A stretch of DNA of 10,628 nucleotides from Lysobacteraceae bacterium. GTDB lineage: Bacteria; Pseudomonadota; Gammaproteobacteria; DSM-19610. The notes under the pieces are model-generated. The model was not told where the DNA came from. It saw only the letters and a list, made by a program, of their open reading frames with translations, and ran no database searches. The DNA is taken from positions 1 through 10,628 of the forward strand of contig JAIVHA010000192.1 of NCBI GenBank assembly GCA_020201295.1. The letters are read 5' to 3'. The first letter of the stretch is position 1, and the number at the start of each line of letters is the position of its first letter. A program made the position numbers and the translations under genes. This document shows positions 1 to 5,325 of the stretch, one piece after another.

Positions 1-143
1 GCCTCAGGCTGCTCCTCGATGCTTTGTACTGCACGATTTATTTCAGACAGAAAATCAAATCCCAGATTTTGCACACGGTGCTCATAGTAGCGCGCTGCCT
101 GCGACATCTCCCACTCCGCAGGAGGAAGAAAACGCGCCCGCAT
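1..143 (-). CDS. ParE/RelE-family toxin, N-terminal part (cut by window edge)
   Basis: This is the start of a small type II toxin that runs off the left edge; 47 complete codons are visible. It opens MRARFLPPAEWEMSQAARYY and continues with LGFDFLSEINRAVQSIEEQP. That is the usual N-terminal helix pair of the ParE/RelE superfamily (AA-YYE, GLG-F, E--RA---I---P). Family members are about 95-100 residues, so roughly half is missing. The start codon overlaps the stop of the upstream antitoxin in a TAATG arrangement, which implies translational coupling and fixes the start. ParE toxins poison DNA gyrase and RelE toxins cleave mRNA; the visible part does not decide between them. The gene is the second gene of what I read as integron cassette 2. 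Confidence 0.8.
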   Translation of the reverse strand, partial: MRARFLPPAEWEMSQAARYYEHRVQNLGFDFLSEINRAVQSIEEQPE

Positions 144-373
144 TATTTGAGCTTCGAACGAGCTTCTTTAAATACCTTCTCAGCGGATTTTGAAGTGAGC
201 TTCCCGGCCCGATAATCCTGATATCGCTGCTCTGCAACATTAAGCCAGGCAGCCTCAGAATCTACATCATCACCAGTATCCAGAGACCGAATCAGTCCTT
301 GAATCAGGCGAGAACGATCCTCAGACGATAGCTGAGCAATACGATCTTCGATGTCCTTAAGATTTGCGGCCAT
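143..373 (-). CDS. Antitoxin, addiction-module component family (TIGR02574/PF09720-like)
   Basis: This 76-residue acidic, helical protein begins MAANLKDIEDRIAQLSSEDR and contains the LSSEDRSRLIQGLIRSLD stretch and the later AWLNVAEQRYQDYRAGK stretch. This pattern (L---ER--L---LL-SL ... W--E---R---Y--G) is that of the 'putative addiction module component' antitoxins, which pair with ParE/RelE toxins. The C-terminal half would wrap and neutralise the toxin. The stop codon overlaps the toxin start (TAATG). A good Shine-Dalgarno sequence, GGAGAG, lies just upstream of the ATG on the minus strand (379-384). A promoter candidate sits at 395-423. The family assignment is from memory of the motif, not from a search. 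Confidence 0.8.
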   Translation of the reverse strand: MAANLKDIEDRIAQLSSEDRSRLIQGLIRSLDTGDDVDSEAAWLNVAEQRYQDYRAGKLTSKSAEKVFKEARSKLK

Positions 374-394
374 TGTTTCTCTCCACCGTAACTG

Positions 395-423
395 GCTATA
401 CGATATTCCGAACAGTCAGCCAA
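395..423 (-). promoter_or_regulatory. Candidate sigma70 promoter of the second TA module
   Basis: Read on the minus strand there is TTGGCT (418-423), a 17-nt spacer and TATAGC (395-400). The predicted start of transcription is about 388, giving a short leader that includes the GGAGAG ribosome binding site of the antitoxin. The promoter lies inside cassette 2, as expected for a TA cassette that is expressed independently of the integron promoter. Confidence 0.5.
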
Positions 424-458
424 TTCAATGAGGCTCGCATCCCTGTGTATTTAATGAC

Positions 459-518
459 TTATAACGATTAAGTTGAACTGCGCTGATTTTTAGCGTCGGT
501 TCGAATGATTGGTTATGC
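459..518 (-). other. attC recombination site (59-base element) between two cassettes
   Basis: On the minus strand a 60-bp imperfect palindrome starts with the R'' box GCATAAC (518-512) and ends with the R' box GTTATAA (465-459). Between them the L''-like TTCGAACCGACGCT pairs with AGCGCAGTTCAA. The pairing leaves an unpaired C next to TT in the left arm and a short AT-rich central loop (AAAAATC). Unpaired bases in the folded bottom strand are a hallmark of attC sites and orient integrase binding. The stop codon of the upstream antitoxin (513-515) lies within the R'' box, as is common for cassette genes. The R boxes depart a little from the RYYYAAC/GTTRRRY consensus. Confidence 0.85.
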
Positions 519-773
519 CGCAGACTCCTGGCGGATATCCCAACCCGGAAAGACAATAACTGCGGGATGGCACTTAAGCGCCCTGGCAAGAATCTTTGCC
601 CTCTCCACTCCCAAGTTGACCCGATCATTTTCAATGGCAGAGATGGTGGATTGAGGAATGCCCGTTAGCTCAGACAGCTCGTTCTGGCTCATTTCCTGTA
701 ATTCACGAAGAATCCGCACCGACTCCCCGACAGTGACATCCACCAACTTCTTTGCTTTTCGATAATCTTTCAT
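513..773 (-). CDS. XRE/HigA-like antitoxin (helix-turn-helix)
   Basis: This 86-residue protein has a Cro/C1-type helix-turn-helix at about residues 18-66: ILRELQEMSQNELSELTG, then IPQSTISAIENDR, then AKILARALKCHP. It ends with AVIVFPGWDIRQESAA, a tail of the kind found in HigA-like antitoxins that pair with RelE/HigB toxins. It should neutralise the toxin encoded just upstream and repress the shared promoter. The ATG follows the toxin stop by 1 nt. A strong Shine-Dalgarno GGAGG at 781-785 (minus strand), inside the last toxin codons, gives efficient translation. The stop codon lies in the attC R'' box. Confidence 0.88.
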   Translation of the reverse strand: MKDYRKAKKLVDVTVGESVRILRELQEMSQNELSELTGIPQSTISAIENDRVNLGVERAKILARALKCHPAVIVFPGWDIRQESAA

Positions 774-774
774 C

Positions 775-1056
775 CTACTTCCTCCGATAGTCGTGCGGAG
801 TCACGTTAATCACCTGAACTAAAACAAGATCCTTCTCGATTTTGTAGATGACGCGATACTGAATGTTTAGACGGGATGAACGATGCCCTTTCCATTCACC
901 ACGAAGAGCCTCATCCCTAAAGCCTTTAACTTGCCTCAACCCATCAGGGCCACTTATCAATATGATATCTTTCCATTTTTCATATCGCTTGAGTACGTCG
1001 ATTGGCAGCGACTCAAGCTGCTTTACGGCCTTCCTGTGCTCGTATATCTCCCACAT
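775..1056 (-). CDS. RelE/StbE- or HigB-like mRNA interferase toxin
   Basis: This 93-residue basic protein begins MWEIYEHRKAVKQLESLP. It carries the RelE-superfamily core VKGFRDEALRGEWKGHRSSRL, then NIQYRVIYKIEKDLVLVQVI and the end VTPHDYRRK. The basic and histidine residues near the C-terminus (H88, R91, R92) match the region where ribosome-dependent RNases of this family keep catalytic residues. The toxin-first order resembles higBA, so HigB is possible, but the family is broad. The start chosen (M at 1056) gives the canonical MWEI opening. There is no ribosome binding site before it, and the promoter at 1066-1093 would make the mRNA almost leaderless. Confidence 0.87.
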   Translation of the reverse strand: MWEIYEHRKAVKQLESLPIDVLKRYEKWKDIILISGPDGLRQVKGFRDEALRGEWKGHRSSRLNIQYRVIYKIEKDLVLVQVINVTPHDYRRK

Positions 1057-1065
1057 ACATTAGTT

Positions 1066-1093
1066 AGTATATATACGCAATATGGTATGTCAA
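1066..1093 (-). promoter_or_regulatory. Strong sigma70 promoter of the cassette-1 TA operon, with overlapping palindrome
   Basis: On the minus strand there is a perfect -35 TTGACA (1088-1093), a 16-nt spacer and TATACT (1066-1071). Transcription would start near 1059, only about 3 nt before the toxin ATG. A perfect 10-bp palindrome GTATATATAC (1067-1076) overlaps the -10 and could be an operator for the HTH antitoxin. The promoter elements are seen; the operator role is inference. Confidence 0.75.
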
Positions 1094-1106
1094 CCCTGTG
1101 GCATAA

Positions 1107-1170
1107 CTATAATTAGGGCGCCGAAAAGCGCCATTGAAAACAGCGTATTTGGGCTCCATAATTATCCCGC
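1107..1170. other. Probable attI region of the integron relic
   Basis: The crossover point adjoining cassette 1 is GTTATGC (1107-1101, minus strand). The DNA on the integrase side should be attI. It contains a small GC hairpin, GGCGC/GCGCC (1117-1121 and 1128-1132), and the word TAGGGCGCC (1114-1122), which recurs as a direct repeat at 1202-1210. attI sites carry direct repeats for integrase binding but have no strong cross-family consensus, so the outer limit at about 1170 is arbitrary. Confidence 0.45.
1134..1162 (+). promoter_or_regulatory. Candidate promoter of the integron integrase
   Basis: TTGAAA (1134-1139), a 17-nt spacer and CATAAT (1157-1162) point toward the integrase start at 1245 and away from the cassettes. 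No LexA-type palindrome was found near it. A promoter for the cassettes (Pc) on the minus strand could not be identified with any confidence. Confidence 0.5.
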
Positions 1171-1244
1171 CCCAGCAGAAACCGAGGACTTGGCTTCCTG
1201 ATAGGGCGCCTAATGAAAAATGCAAATGGAGCATGGAGGCTCGC

Positions 1245-1416
1245 ATGAACACACCCTGTCTGCTCGACCGGGTACGTGCTGCGATTCGGGTCCGGCACTA
1301 CAGCTGGCGTACTGATGATGCCTGTGTGCATTGGGTCCGCCGTTTCATTACTTTTTCTGTCGTGCATCACCCTGGACATGGGCGCGCGGTGTACGGCTTG
1401 TCTGTTTCTCCGTACA
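1245..1416 (+). pseudogene. intI: Integron integrase (IntI) remnant, N-terminal fragment, truncated and frameshifted
   Basis: The reading frame from the ATG at 1245 gives MNTPCLLDRVRAAIRVRHYS and then WRTDDACVHWVRRFITF. This matches the SAM-like N-terminal core-binding domain of integron tyrosine recombinases (LLD-VR-AIR-RHYS-RTE--YV-WI-RFI-F). After HHP (about 1370) homology continues better in another frame as LDMGAR, suggesting a 1-nt frameshift. It stops near 1416, where a palindromic repeat begins. The catalytic domain with the R-H-R-Y residues is absent, so the protein is inactive. A Shine-Dalgarno GGAGG (1235-1239) sits 5 nt before the ATG. Full-length IntI is about 320-340 residues; about 57 codons remain. 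Confidence 0.75.
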
Positions 1417-1445
1417 TGGATGCCGGCCTGCGCCGGCATGACGGT
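1411..1445. repeat. Short palindromic repeat (REP-like) joined to the intI remnant
   Basis: ATGCCGGC (1420-1427), a 4-nt loop and GCCGGCAT (1432-1439) form a perfect 8-bp stem followed by GACGG. It is related to the palindrome at 4848-4875 (CATTCCGGC/GCCGGAATG followed by ACG). Words of the form GGATGCCGGCCTGCGCCGGCATGACG are dispersed in many proteobacterial genomes. Its position at the point where integrase homology ends suggests the deletion or insertion joint is here. Confidence 0.6.
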
Positions 1446-1559
1446 CGCGTGGCTTCAAGCGGCCTTGCCCGGATATTGAGGGGAAGAATCGCGCATGCCC
1501 CCCACAAAATCAACCACTGACAGCAGGGATATGACCTTTGCCGCGCCTTTTCCCCAGCC
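1446..1559. other. Gap between the integron relic and the VOC gene
   Basis: No convincing gene or RNA is seen. The plus-strand frame continuing from the integrase fragment stays open to a stop near 1520, but its sequence has no recognisable features. No clear intrinsic terminator for the converging VOC gene was found. Confidence 0.5.
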
Positions 1560-1934
1560 CTAGCCTCGCTCGATGATCTCCACCGCATTCCCGTCGGGAT
1601 CGCGACAGAACAGCGCGCGCCGTCCCGAGCGGCTCAGGGTGTGGGCGATGCCGGCTGCCTGCAGTGCCTGTAGTACAGGTTCCATTTGCGCCACGGTCAG
1701 GGCAAAGTGCCGGTCGCGGCCGCCGTGCGCGGGACGCCCTTCGACGGGATCGGGGTTGGGCAGTTCCAGCAGGTGGATCTGGGCCTCGCCCAGTTGCAGC
1801 CAGGCGCCGGGGTAGCCGAGGTCGGGACGTCGGTCGTCGGTCTCCAGGCCGAGTACGCCGCGGTAGAAATCCAGGGCACGTTCGGTGTCGGATACGAGGA
1901 CGCTTACATGGTGCAGTTGCACAACGGGTTTCAT
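1560..1934 (-). CDS. VOC-superfamily (glyoxalase/bleomycin-resistance fold) protein
   Basis: This 124-residue single-unit protein begins MKPVVQLHHVSVLVSDTERA and has the two beta-alpha-beta-beta-beta halves of the vicinal oxygen chelate fold. Candidate metal ligands are H8/H9 in the first strand, E57 in HLLEL, H76 in DRHFALT and E119 in the closing DPDGNAVEIIE. Such proteins include glyoxalase I, extradiol dioxygenases and resistance proteins; the substrate cannot be told from the sequence. The frame is open much further upstream, but the ATG at 1934 has a strong ribosome binding site (GGAGGAG) and the family-typical start. It lies 2 nt after the EamA transporter stop, so the two are very likely co-transcribed. 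Confidence 0.88.
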   Translation of the reverse strand: MKPVVQLHHVSVLVSDTERALDFYRGVLGLETDDRRPDLGYPGAWLQLGEAQIHLLELPNPDPVEGRPAHGGRDRHFALTVAQMEPVLQALQAAGIAHTLSRSGRRALFCRDPDGNAVEIIERG

Positions 1935-1936
1935 GT

Positions 1937-2674
1937 TCACACTCCTCCGCGCCGGCGCGCGCTGATGAAGGCGGCAGTGACGATCAGCGCGCCGCCGATC
2001 CATTCCTGGCGGTGGACCATTTCTTCGGCCAGCCACCAGGCCGACAGGGCCCCGACCACCAGTTCCACCGGCAGGATGATGGCCGAGCGCTGCACCGGCA
2101 GGCGGCTGACGCCGTAGAGCGTCTTCACCCCCAGTGATACCTGCTCCAGGCGCCGGGCCAGTACATTGGTAAGGGCAAAGGCGAAACCCGAGGACAGGGC
2201 CAGCCAGTCGGCCGGCTCCTGGGGCCAGGGCCAGCCCAGGGTGGGGTTCCACAGCATGACCAGGGCACCCGTCAGGGCCAGCGCCATCAAAAAGACACTG
2301 CCGCGCTGCAAGCGCTCTCCCAGCAGCAGCCGCGCCAGTAGCAGCGACCAGAGCGGTGACAGGAAGAACAACAGCAGCACCCGCACCACGGTGCCGTCCA
2401 GCATGGCGAGGATGAAGGATACATTGAGCCAGCCGGAGGCCAGTGCCATGAGGTACAGCCAGGGGCCTGCCGGCAACCCGCCGCGCGCCATGCGCCAGAG
2501 CACGGGCAGACCGGTAAGCAGGGCCGCGGCATAGGCCGCCAGGGATACCCACAGACCATCGAGGCCCGCCGTTTCCAGCAGCCGCAAAGGGTACCAGACC
2601 AGGCCCCACAGGGTCGCGGACAGCAGCAGGCTCAGGACCGCGAAGGTATGTTCGTCAGGTTTGGATGCCCCCAT
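1937..2674 (-). CDS. EamA/DMT-family transporter with an apparent in-frame internal deletion
   Basis: This hydrophobic inner-membrane protein is probably an exporter of small metabolites. From the ATG at 2674 (MGASKPDEHT) it is 245 residues; an upstream ATG at 2716 would add a charged, unlikely leader. The first EamA half is complete: TFAVLSLLLSATLWGLVWYP through LLLGERLQRGSVFLMALALTGALVMLWNP. The second half begins normally (DWLALSSGFAFALTNVLARRLEQVS) but passes from GVKTL directly to YGVSRLPVQRSAIILPVELV. DMT proteins usually have 10 helices and about 290-300 residues. About 45-55 residues, roughly two helices, therefore appear to be missing near 2111-2122, without a frameshift. No good ribosome binding site is seen for either start. 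Confidence 0.82.
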   Translation of the reverse strand: MGASKPDEHTFAVLSLLLSATLWGLVWYPLRLLETAGLDGLWVSLAAYAAALLTGLPVLWRMARGGLPAGPWLYLMALASGWLNVSFILAMLDGTVVRVLLLFFLSPLWSLLLARLLLGERLQRGSVFLMALALTGALVMLWNPTLGWPWPQEPADWLALSSGFAFALTNVLARRLEQVSLGVKTLYGVSRLPVQRSAIILPVELVVGALSAWWLAEEMVHRQEWIGGALIVTAAFISARRRGGV

Positions 2675-2689
2675 GGGATGCCGTATACT
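2661..2689 (+). promoter_or_regulatory. Candidate promoter of dapC
   Basis: TTGGAT (2661-2666), a 17-nt spacer and TATACT (2684-2689) point toward dapC. The predicted transcription start is about 2696, with a leader of about 70 nt. The -35 lies within the first codons of the divergent EamA gene. Confidence 0.55.
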
Positions 2690-2768
2690 GCCGCCTCGTT
2701 TTTGCTTGCCCCGCATGGTAATCGCTCGGGGGGCACAGCCGCCACCGCCACTGGATCCCTAGATCGCA

Positions 2769-3774
2769 ATGAATCCCCGCCTCAGCCGCCTGCAGCCCTA
2801 CCCCTTCGAGCGCCTGAACCAGCTCAAGGCCGGCGTCACCCCGCCCGCGGACCTCACCCACATCGCCCTGTCCATCGGCGAGCCGCGCCACCCCACCCCG
2901 GCGCTGATCACCGAGGCCCTGATGGAACACCTGCACGGCCTGTCGGTGTACCCCACCACCCGTGGTGGCGATGCCCTGCGCGGCCGGGGCCGAGCCGGTG
3001 TTCCTCAACACGGTGGCAGAGAATGGCTGCCGGCCTGACTTCGACGCCGTGACCCCCGAGCAGTGGCGCCGCTGCCAGCTCCTGTATATCTGTTCACCCG
3101 GCAACCCCACCGGCGCCGTGCTCGACCTGGAGACCCTGCAAAAACTCATCCGGCTTGCCGACGCGCATGACTTCGTCATCGCCTCCGACGAATGCTATTC
3201 CGAGATCTACCAGGACGAGGACCGGCCACCACCCGGCCTGCTGCAGGCCGCCGCCACCATGGGCCGCCATGATTACCGCCGCTGCGTGGTGTTCCACAGC
3301 CTGTCCAAGCGCTCCAACGCCCCCGGCCTGCGCTCGGGCTTCGTGGCCGGGGATGCGGACATCCTCAAGAACTTCCTGCTGTACCGCACCTACCACGGTT
3401 GCGCCATGTCGCTGGCCGTGCAGGCCGCCAGCGAGAAGGCCTGGCAGGACGAGGCCCATGTACGGGCCAACCGCGACGCCTACCGGGAGAAGTTCGCCGC
3501 CGTGCTGGAGATCCTGCAGCCGGTGCTGCCGATGAGCGCGCCACCGGCCAGCTTCTATCTCTGGCCCGAGGTGCCGGGCAGCGACACGGAATTCGCCCGC
3601 GAGCTGTTTGCGCGCGAGCATGTCACCGTACTGCCCGGCAGCTTCCTGTCGCGCGATACCGATAGCGGCAACCCCGGGGCCAGCCATGTGCGCATGGCCC
3701 TGGTGGCGCCGCTGGAGGATTGCATCGAGGCCGCGCGCCGCATCCGCCGCTTCGTCGAGACCCGCCAGGCATGA
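2769..3774 (+). pseudogene. dapC: Succinyldiaminopimelate aminotransferase, interrupted by an internal deletion and frameshift
   Basis: DapC is a PLP enzyme that transfers an amino group from glutamate to N-succinyl-2-amino-6-ketopimelate in lysine/DAP synthesis. The first frame (2769-~2980) gives MNPRLSRLQPYPFERLNQLK ... LSIGEPRHPTPALI ... SVYPTTRGGDALR, the typical N-terminus. Homology then jumps to a second frame: GAEPVFLNTVAENG, the CSPGNPTGAV motif, ASDECYSEIY, SLSKRSN with the PLP lysine at 3307-3309, and TEFARELF ... HVRMALVAPLEDCIEAARRI. The two parts total about 335 residues against about 395-400 for the family. About 65 residues are lost at ~2980, including the segment that binds the cofactor phosphate and the NPFYQ(I/V)YE loop. 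The first frame stops at 3038. As written, no active enzyme could be made. The loss is either a real mutation or an assembly error. Confidence 0.88.
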
Positions 3775-3782
3775 CGCCCCCA

Positions 3783-3860
3783 CCCTGTAGGAGCGGCCTT
3801 CGGCCGCGAACCGTCCGTGGTGCTACCAGACCTTCGCGGGCAGAGCCCGCTCCTACAGGG
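3783..3860. repeat. REPIN 1: inverted pair of REP sequences after dapC
   Basis: CCTGTAGGAGCGGCCTTCGG with CCGCGAA (3784-3810) is followed about 22 nt later by an inverted copy (TTCGCGGGCAGAGCCCGCTC, then CTACAGGG, 3833-3860). Each unit is itself a small stem (GCGGCC/GGCCGC; GCGGGC/GCCCGC). The paired units form the structure of a REPIN, a unit mobilised in trans by REP-associated tyrosine transposases. It may act as a transcript 3' stabiliser or a weak terminator after dapC. Confidence 0.85.
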
Positions 3861-3919
3861 TACGCCGTCACCGTGCAGCCAGGACGACCGACGGGATAGG
3901 TATTTCCACGCCGTCCCCC

Positions 3920-3925
3920 TATAAT
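3920..3925 (+). promoter_or_regulatory. Candidate -10 element of the dapD promoter
   Basis: A perfect TATAAT precedes the dapD start by 38 nt, between the REPIN and the gene. The -35 region at the right spacing (TAGGTA) is poor, so the promoter might be weak or activator-dependent. Confidence 0.4.
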
Positions 3926-3963
3926 CCCCCGGCAGAATTTTCATGCATTCCAAGGAGAACCCC

Positions 3964-4785
3964 ATGTCCGACATCCAGCCCATCATCGAAGAGGCCTTCG
4001 AGCGCCGCGCCGACATCACCCCCCGCTCCGTCGAGCCCCTGGTGAAGGAAGCCACCCTGGAGGCCATGCGCCTGCTGGATGCCGGCCAGGCCCGCGTGGC
4101 GGAGAAGCAGGATGGCAAGTGGATGGTCAACGAATGGCTGAAGAAGGCCGTGTTGCTGTCCTTCCGCATCGAGGACAACGAGTTCATGAAGGGCGGCTTC
4201 ACCAATTACTACGACAAGGTGCCCTCCAAGTACGCCGACTTCAACTCGCGTGATTTCCGCGAGGGCGGCGTGCGCGTGGTGCCGCCGGCCACGGCGCGGC
4301 GCGGTTCCTACATCGCCCCCGGCGTGGTGCTCATGCCCTCCTACGTGAACATCGGCGCCTATGTGGATTCCGGCACCATGGTGGACACCTGGGCCACGGT
4401 GGGTTCCTGCGCCCAGATCGGCAAGAACGTGCACCTGTCCGGCGGTGTCGGTATCGGCGGCGTGCTGGAGCCGCTGCAGGCCGCGCCCACCATCATCGAG
4501 GACAACTGCTTCATCGGTGCCCGCTCCGAGGTGGTGGAAGGCGTGATCGTGGAGGAAGGCTCGGTGATCTCCATGGGCGTGTACATCGGCCAGAGCACCA
4601 AGATCTACGACCGCGAGACCGGCGAGGTGATCTACGGCCGCGTACCCGCCGGCTCGGTGGTGGTATCCGGCAACCTGCCTTCCAAGGACGGCAAGTACAG
4701 CCTCTACTGCGCCGTGATCGTCAAGAAGGTGGACGAGAAGACTCGCGGCAAGGTGGGCATCAACGAGCTGCTGCGGGATATCTGA
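3964..4785 (+). CDS. dapD: 2,3,4,5-tetrahydropyridine-2,6-dicarboxylate N-succinyltransferase
   Basis: DapD uses succinyl-CoA to succinylate tetrahydrodipicolinate, committing it to the succinylase branch of DAP/lysine synthesis; it is a cytoplasmic homotrimer. The product is 273 residues, the normal family length (about 274). The N-terminal helical domain (MSDIQPIIEEAFERRADITP) precedes a left-handed beta-helix of hexapeptide repeats from about residue 100 to 220 (GSYIAPGVVLMPSYVNIGAY, VDSGTMVDTWATVGSCAQIG, KNVHLSGGVGIGGVLEP). It ends with a C-terminal domain (SLYCAVIVKKVDEKTRGKVG). The start at 3964 is preferred over the in-frame ATG at 3943, because AAGGAGA lies just before it and MSDIQPI is the usual opening. 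The gene looks intact. Confidence 0.97.
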   Translation: MSDIQPIIEEAFERRADITPRSVEPLVKEATLEAMRLLDAGQARVAEKQDGKWMVNEWLKKAVLLSFRIEDNEFMKGGFTNYYDKVPSKYADFNSRDFREGGVRVVPPATARRGSYIAPGVVLMPSYVNIGAYVDSGTMVDTWATVGSCAQIGKNVHLSGGVGIGGVLEPLQAAPTIIEDNCFIGARSEVVEGVIVEEGSVISMGVYIGQSTKIYDRETGEVIYGRVPAGSVVVSGNLPSKDGKYSLYCAVIVKKVDEKTRGKVGINELLRDI

Positions 4786-4792
4786 AAACCTT

Positions 4793-4949
4793 TTCACCGC
4801 AAAGGCGCAAAGGGCGCAAAGAATATCAAAGGAAGGTCCGATTAACCCGTCATTCCGGCGCATGCCGGAATGACGAAAACAGGCTTGATCGGATGTTCCC
4901 AAAATATTCATCACGATTTTCTTTGCGCCCTTTGCGCCTTTGCGGTGAA
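4793..4949. repeat. Nested inverted-repeat element A (157 bp) between dapD and the arsC-like gene
   Basis: The outer arms are a perfect 31-bp inverted repeat (4793-4823 and 4919-4949) built on TTCACCGCAAAGGCGCAAAG. In the middle lies a perfect 12-bp-stem palindrome, CGTCATTCCGGC (4848-4859), loop GCAT, GCCGGAATGACG (4864-4875). No protein is encoded. The architecture (terminal inverted repeats, no gene, internal REP-like palindrome) resembles a non-autonomous MITE-like element. As RNA it would fold into a long hairpin that could end or stabilise the dapD transcript. Confidence 0.8.
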
Positions 4950-4960
4950 CCTATAACCCC

Positions 4961-5311
4961 ATGACCACCCTCTACGGCATCAAGAACTGCGACACGGTAA
5001 AGAAGGCCCGCGCCTGGCTGGATGGACATGGCGTGGACTACCGTTTTCATGATTTTCGCACCGATGGCCTGGACGAGAAACAGCTGCGCGCCTGGGTGCG
5101 CGAACTGGGCTGGGAGACCTTGCTCAACCGCCGCGGCACCACCTGGCGCAAGCTGCCGGAGAAGACCCGCGAGGGCATCGGCGAGGCCGGCGCCATCAAG
5201 GTCATGCTGGCGGAGCCGGCCATTATCAAGCGGCCGGTGCTGGACCTGGGCAAGGAACGTAGGGTGGGCTTCAAGGCAGAGGAATACGCGAATATATGGC
5301 GACAGACTTGA
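4961..5311 (+). CDS. yffB: ArsC/Spx-family reductase-like protein (YffB type)
   Basis: This 116-residue thioredoxin-fold protein begins MTTLYGIKNCDTVKKARAWL with the single conserved cysteine C10 in NCDT. It contains YRFHDFRTDGLDEKQLRAWV, the LLNRRGTTWRKL motif and the closing IKRPVLDLG. These are hallmarks of the ArsC-related YffB/Spx group. Only one cysteine is present in the active loop, unlike the CxxC of Spx. YffB proteins are commonly encoded between dapD and dapE in proteobacteria; their function is not settled, and true arsenate reductase activity is not implied. No strong ribosome binding site is seen before the ATG, which lies 11 nt after element A. A short perfect stem GACAGACT/AGTCTGTC (5301-5318) spans the stop codon but has no T-run. 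Confidence 0.9.
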   Translation: MTTLYGIKNCDTVKKARAWLDGHGVDYRFHDFRTDGLDEKQLRAWVRELGWETLLNRRGTTWRKLPEKTREGIGEAGAIKVMLAEPAIIKRPVLDLGKERRVGFKAEEYANIWRQT

Positions 5312-5325
5312 GTCTGTCCCCGTCC

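Larger units (their letters stand above)
1..464 (-). mobile_element. Integron gene cassette 2 (partial): TA module
   Basis: By inference the second cassette begins at 464 on the minus strand, with TTATAA, the half-site to the right of the cut in the R' box at 459-465. It contains its own promoter, the antitoxin and the partial toxin. Its own attC would lie beyond position 1, so the far end cannot be seen. A prediction follows from the half-site: its R'' box should read close to TTATAAC. Confidence 0.6.
465..1106 (-). mobile_element. Integron gene cassette 1: toxin-antitoxin cassette, 642 bp
   Basis: The cassette starts after the G at 1107 with TTATGC (1106-1101) and ends with the G of the attC R' box at 465. 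Rejoining these ends in a circle would give GTTATGC, the exact reverse complement of the R'' box GCATAAC at 512-518. That is the signature expected of a true cassette and supports both boundaries. It contains one promoter and two genes (toxin, then antitoxin). TA cassettes are known to stabilise integron arrays. Confidence 0.8.

Noticed and set aside
1113..1213. TAGGGCGCC repeats bounding about 100 bp as a second attC site or a small insertion element
   Set aside because: The ends lack R'' and R' boxes and the interior does not fold as a long palindrome. The words are better seen as direct repeats in or near attI.
1113..1439. Open frame of 108 codons on the minus strand beginning MPAQAGIHVRR
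   Set aside because: The opening is the usual spurious translation of the palindromic repeat at 1411-1445, and the rest lies opposite the integrase fragment and attI; no protein features are seen.
1560..2609. A 349-codon fusion of a leader region to the VOC domain
   Set aside because: The upstream part overlaps the EamA gene in another frame and is not protein-like; a strong ribosome site marks the VOC start at 1934.
3919..4914. Minus-strand open frame of 331 codons opposite dapD
   Set aside because: dapD on the plus strand is unmistakable; the antisense frame is a high-GC shadow and runs through element A.
5301..5318. Stem GACAGACT/AGTCTGTC at the end of the arsC-like gene as an intrinsic terminator
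   Set aside because: The loop is only about 2-4 nt and no T-run follows, so terminator function is not supported.
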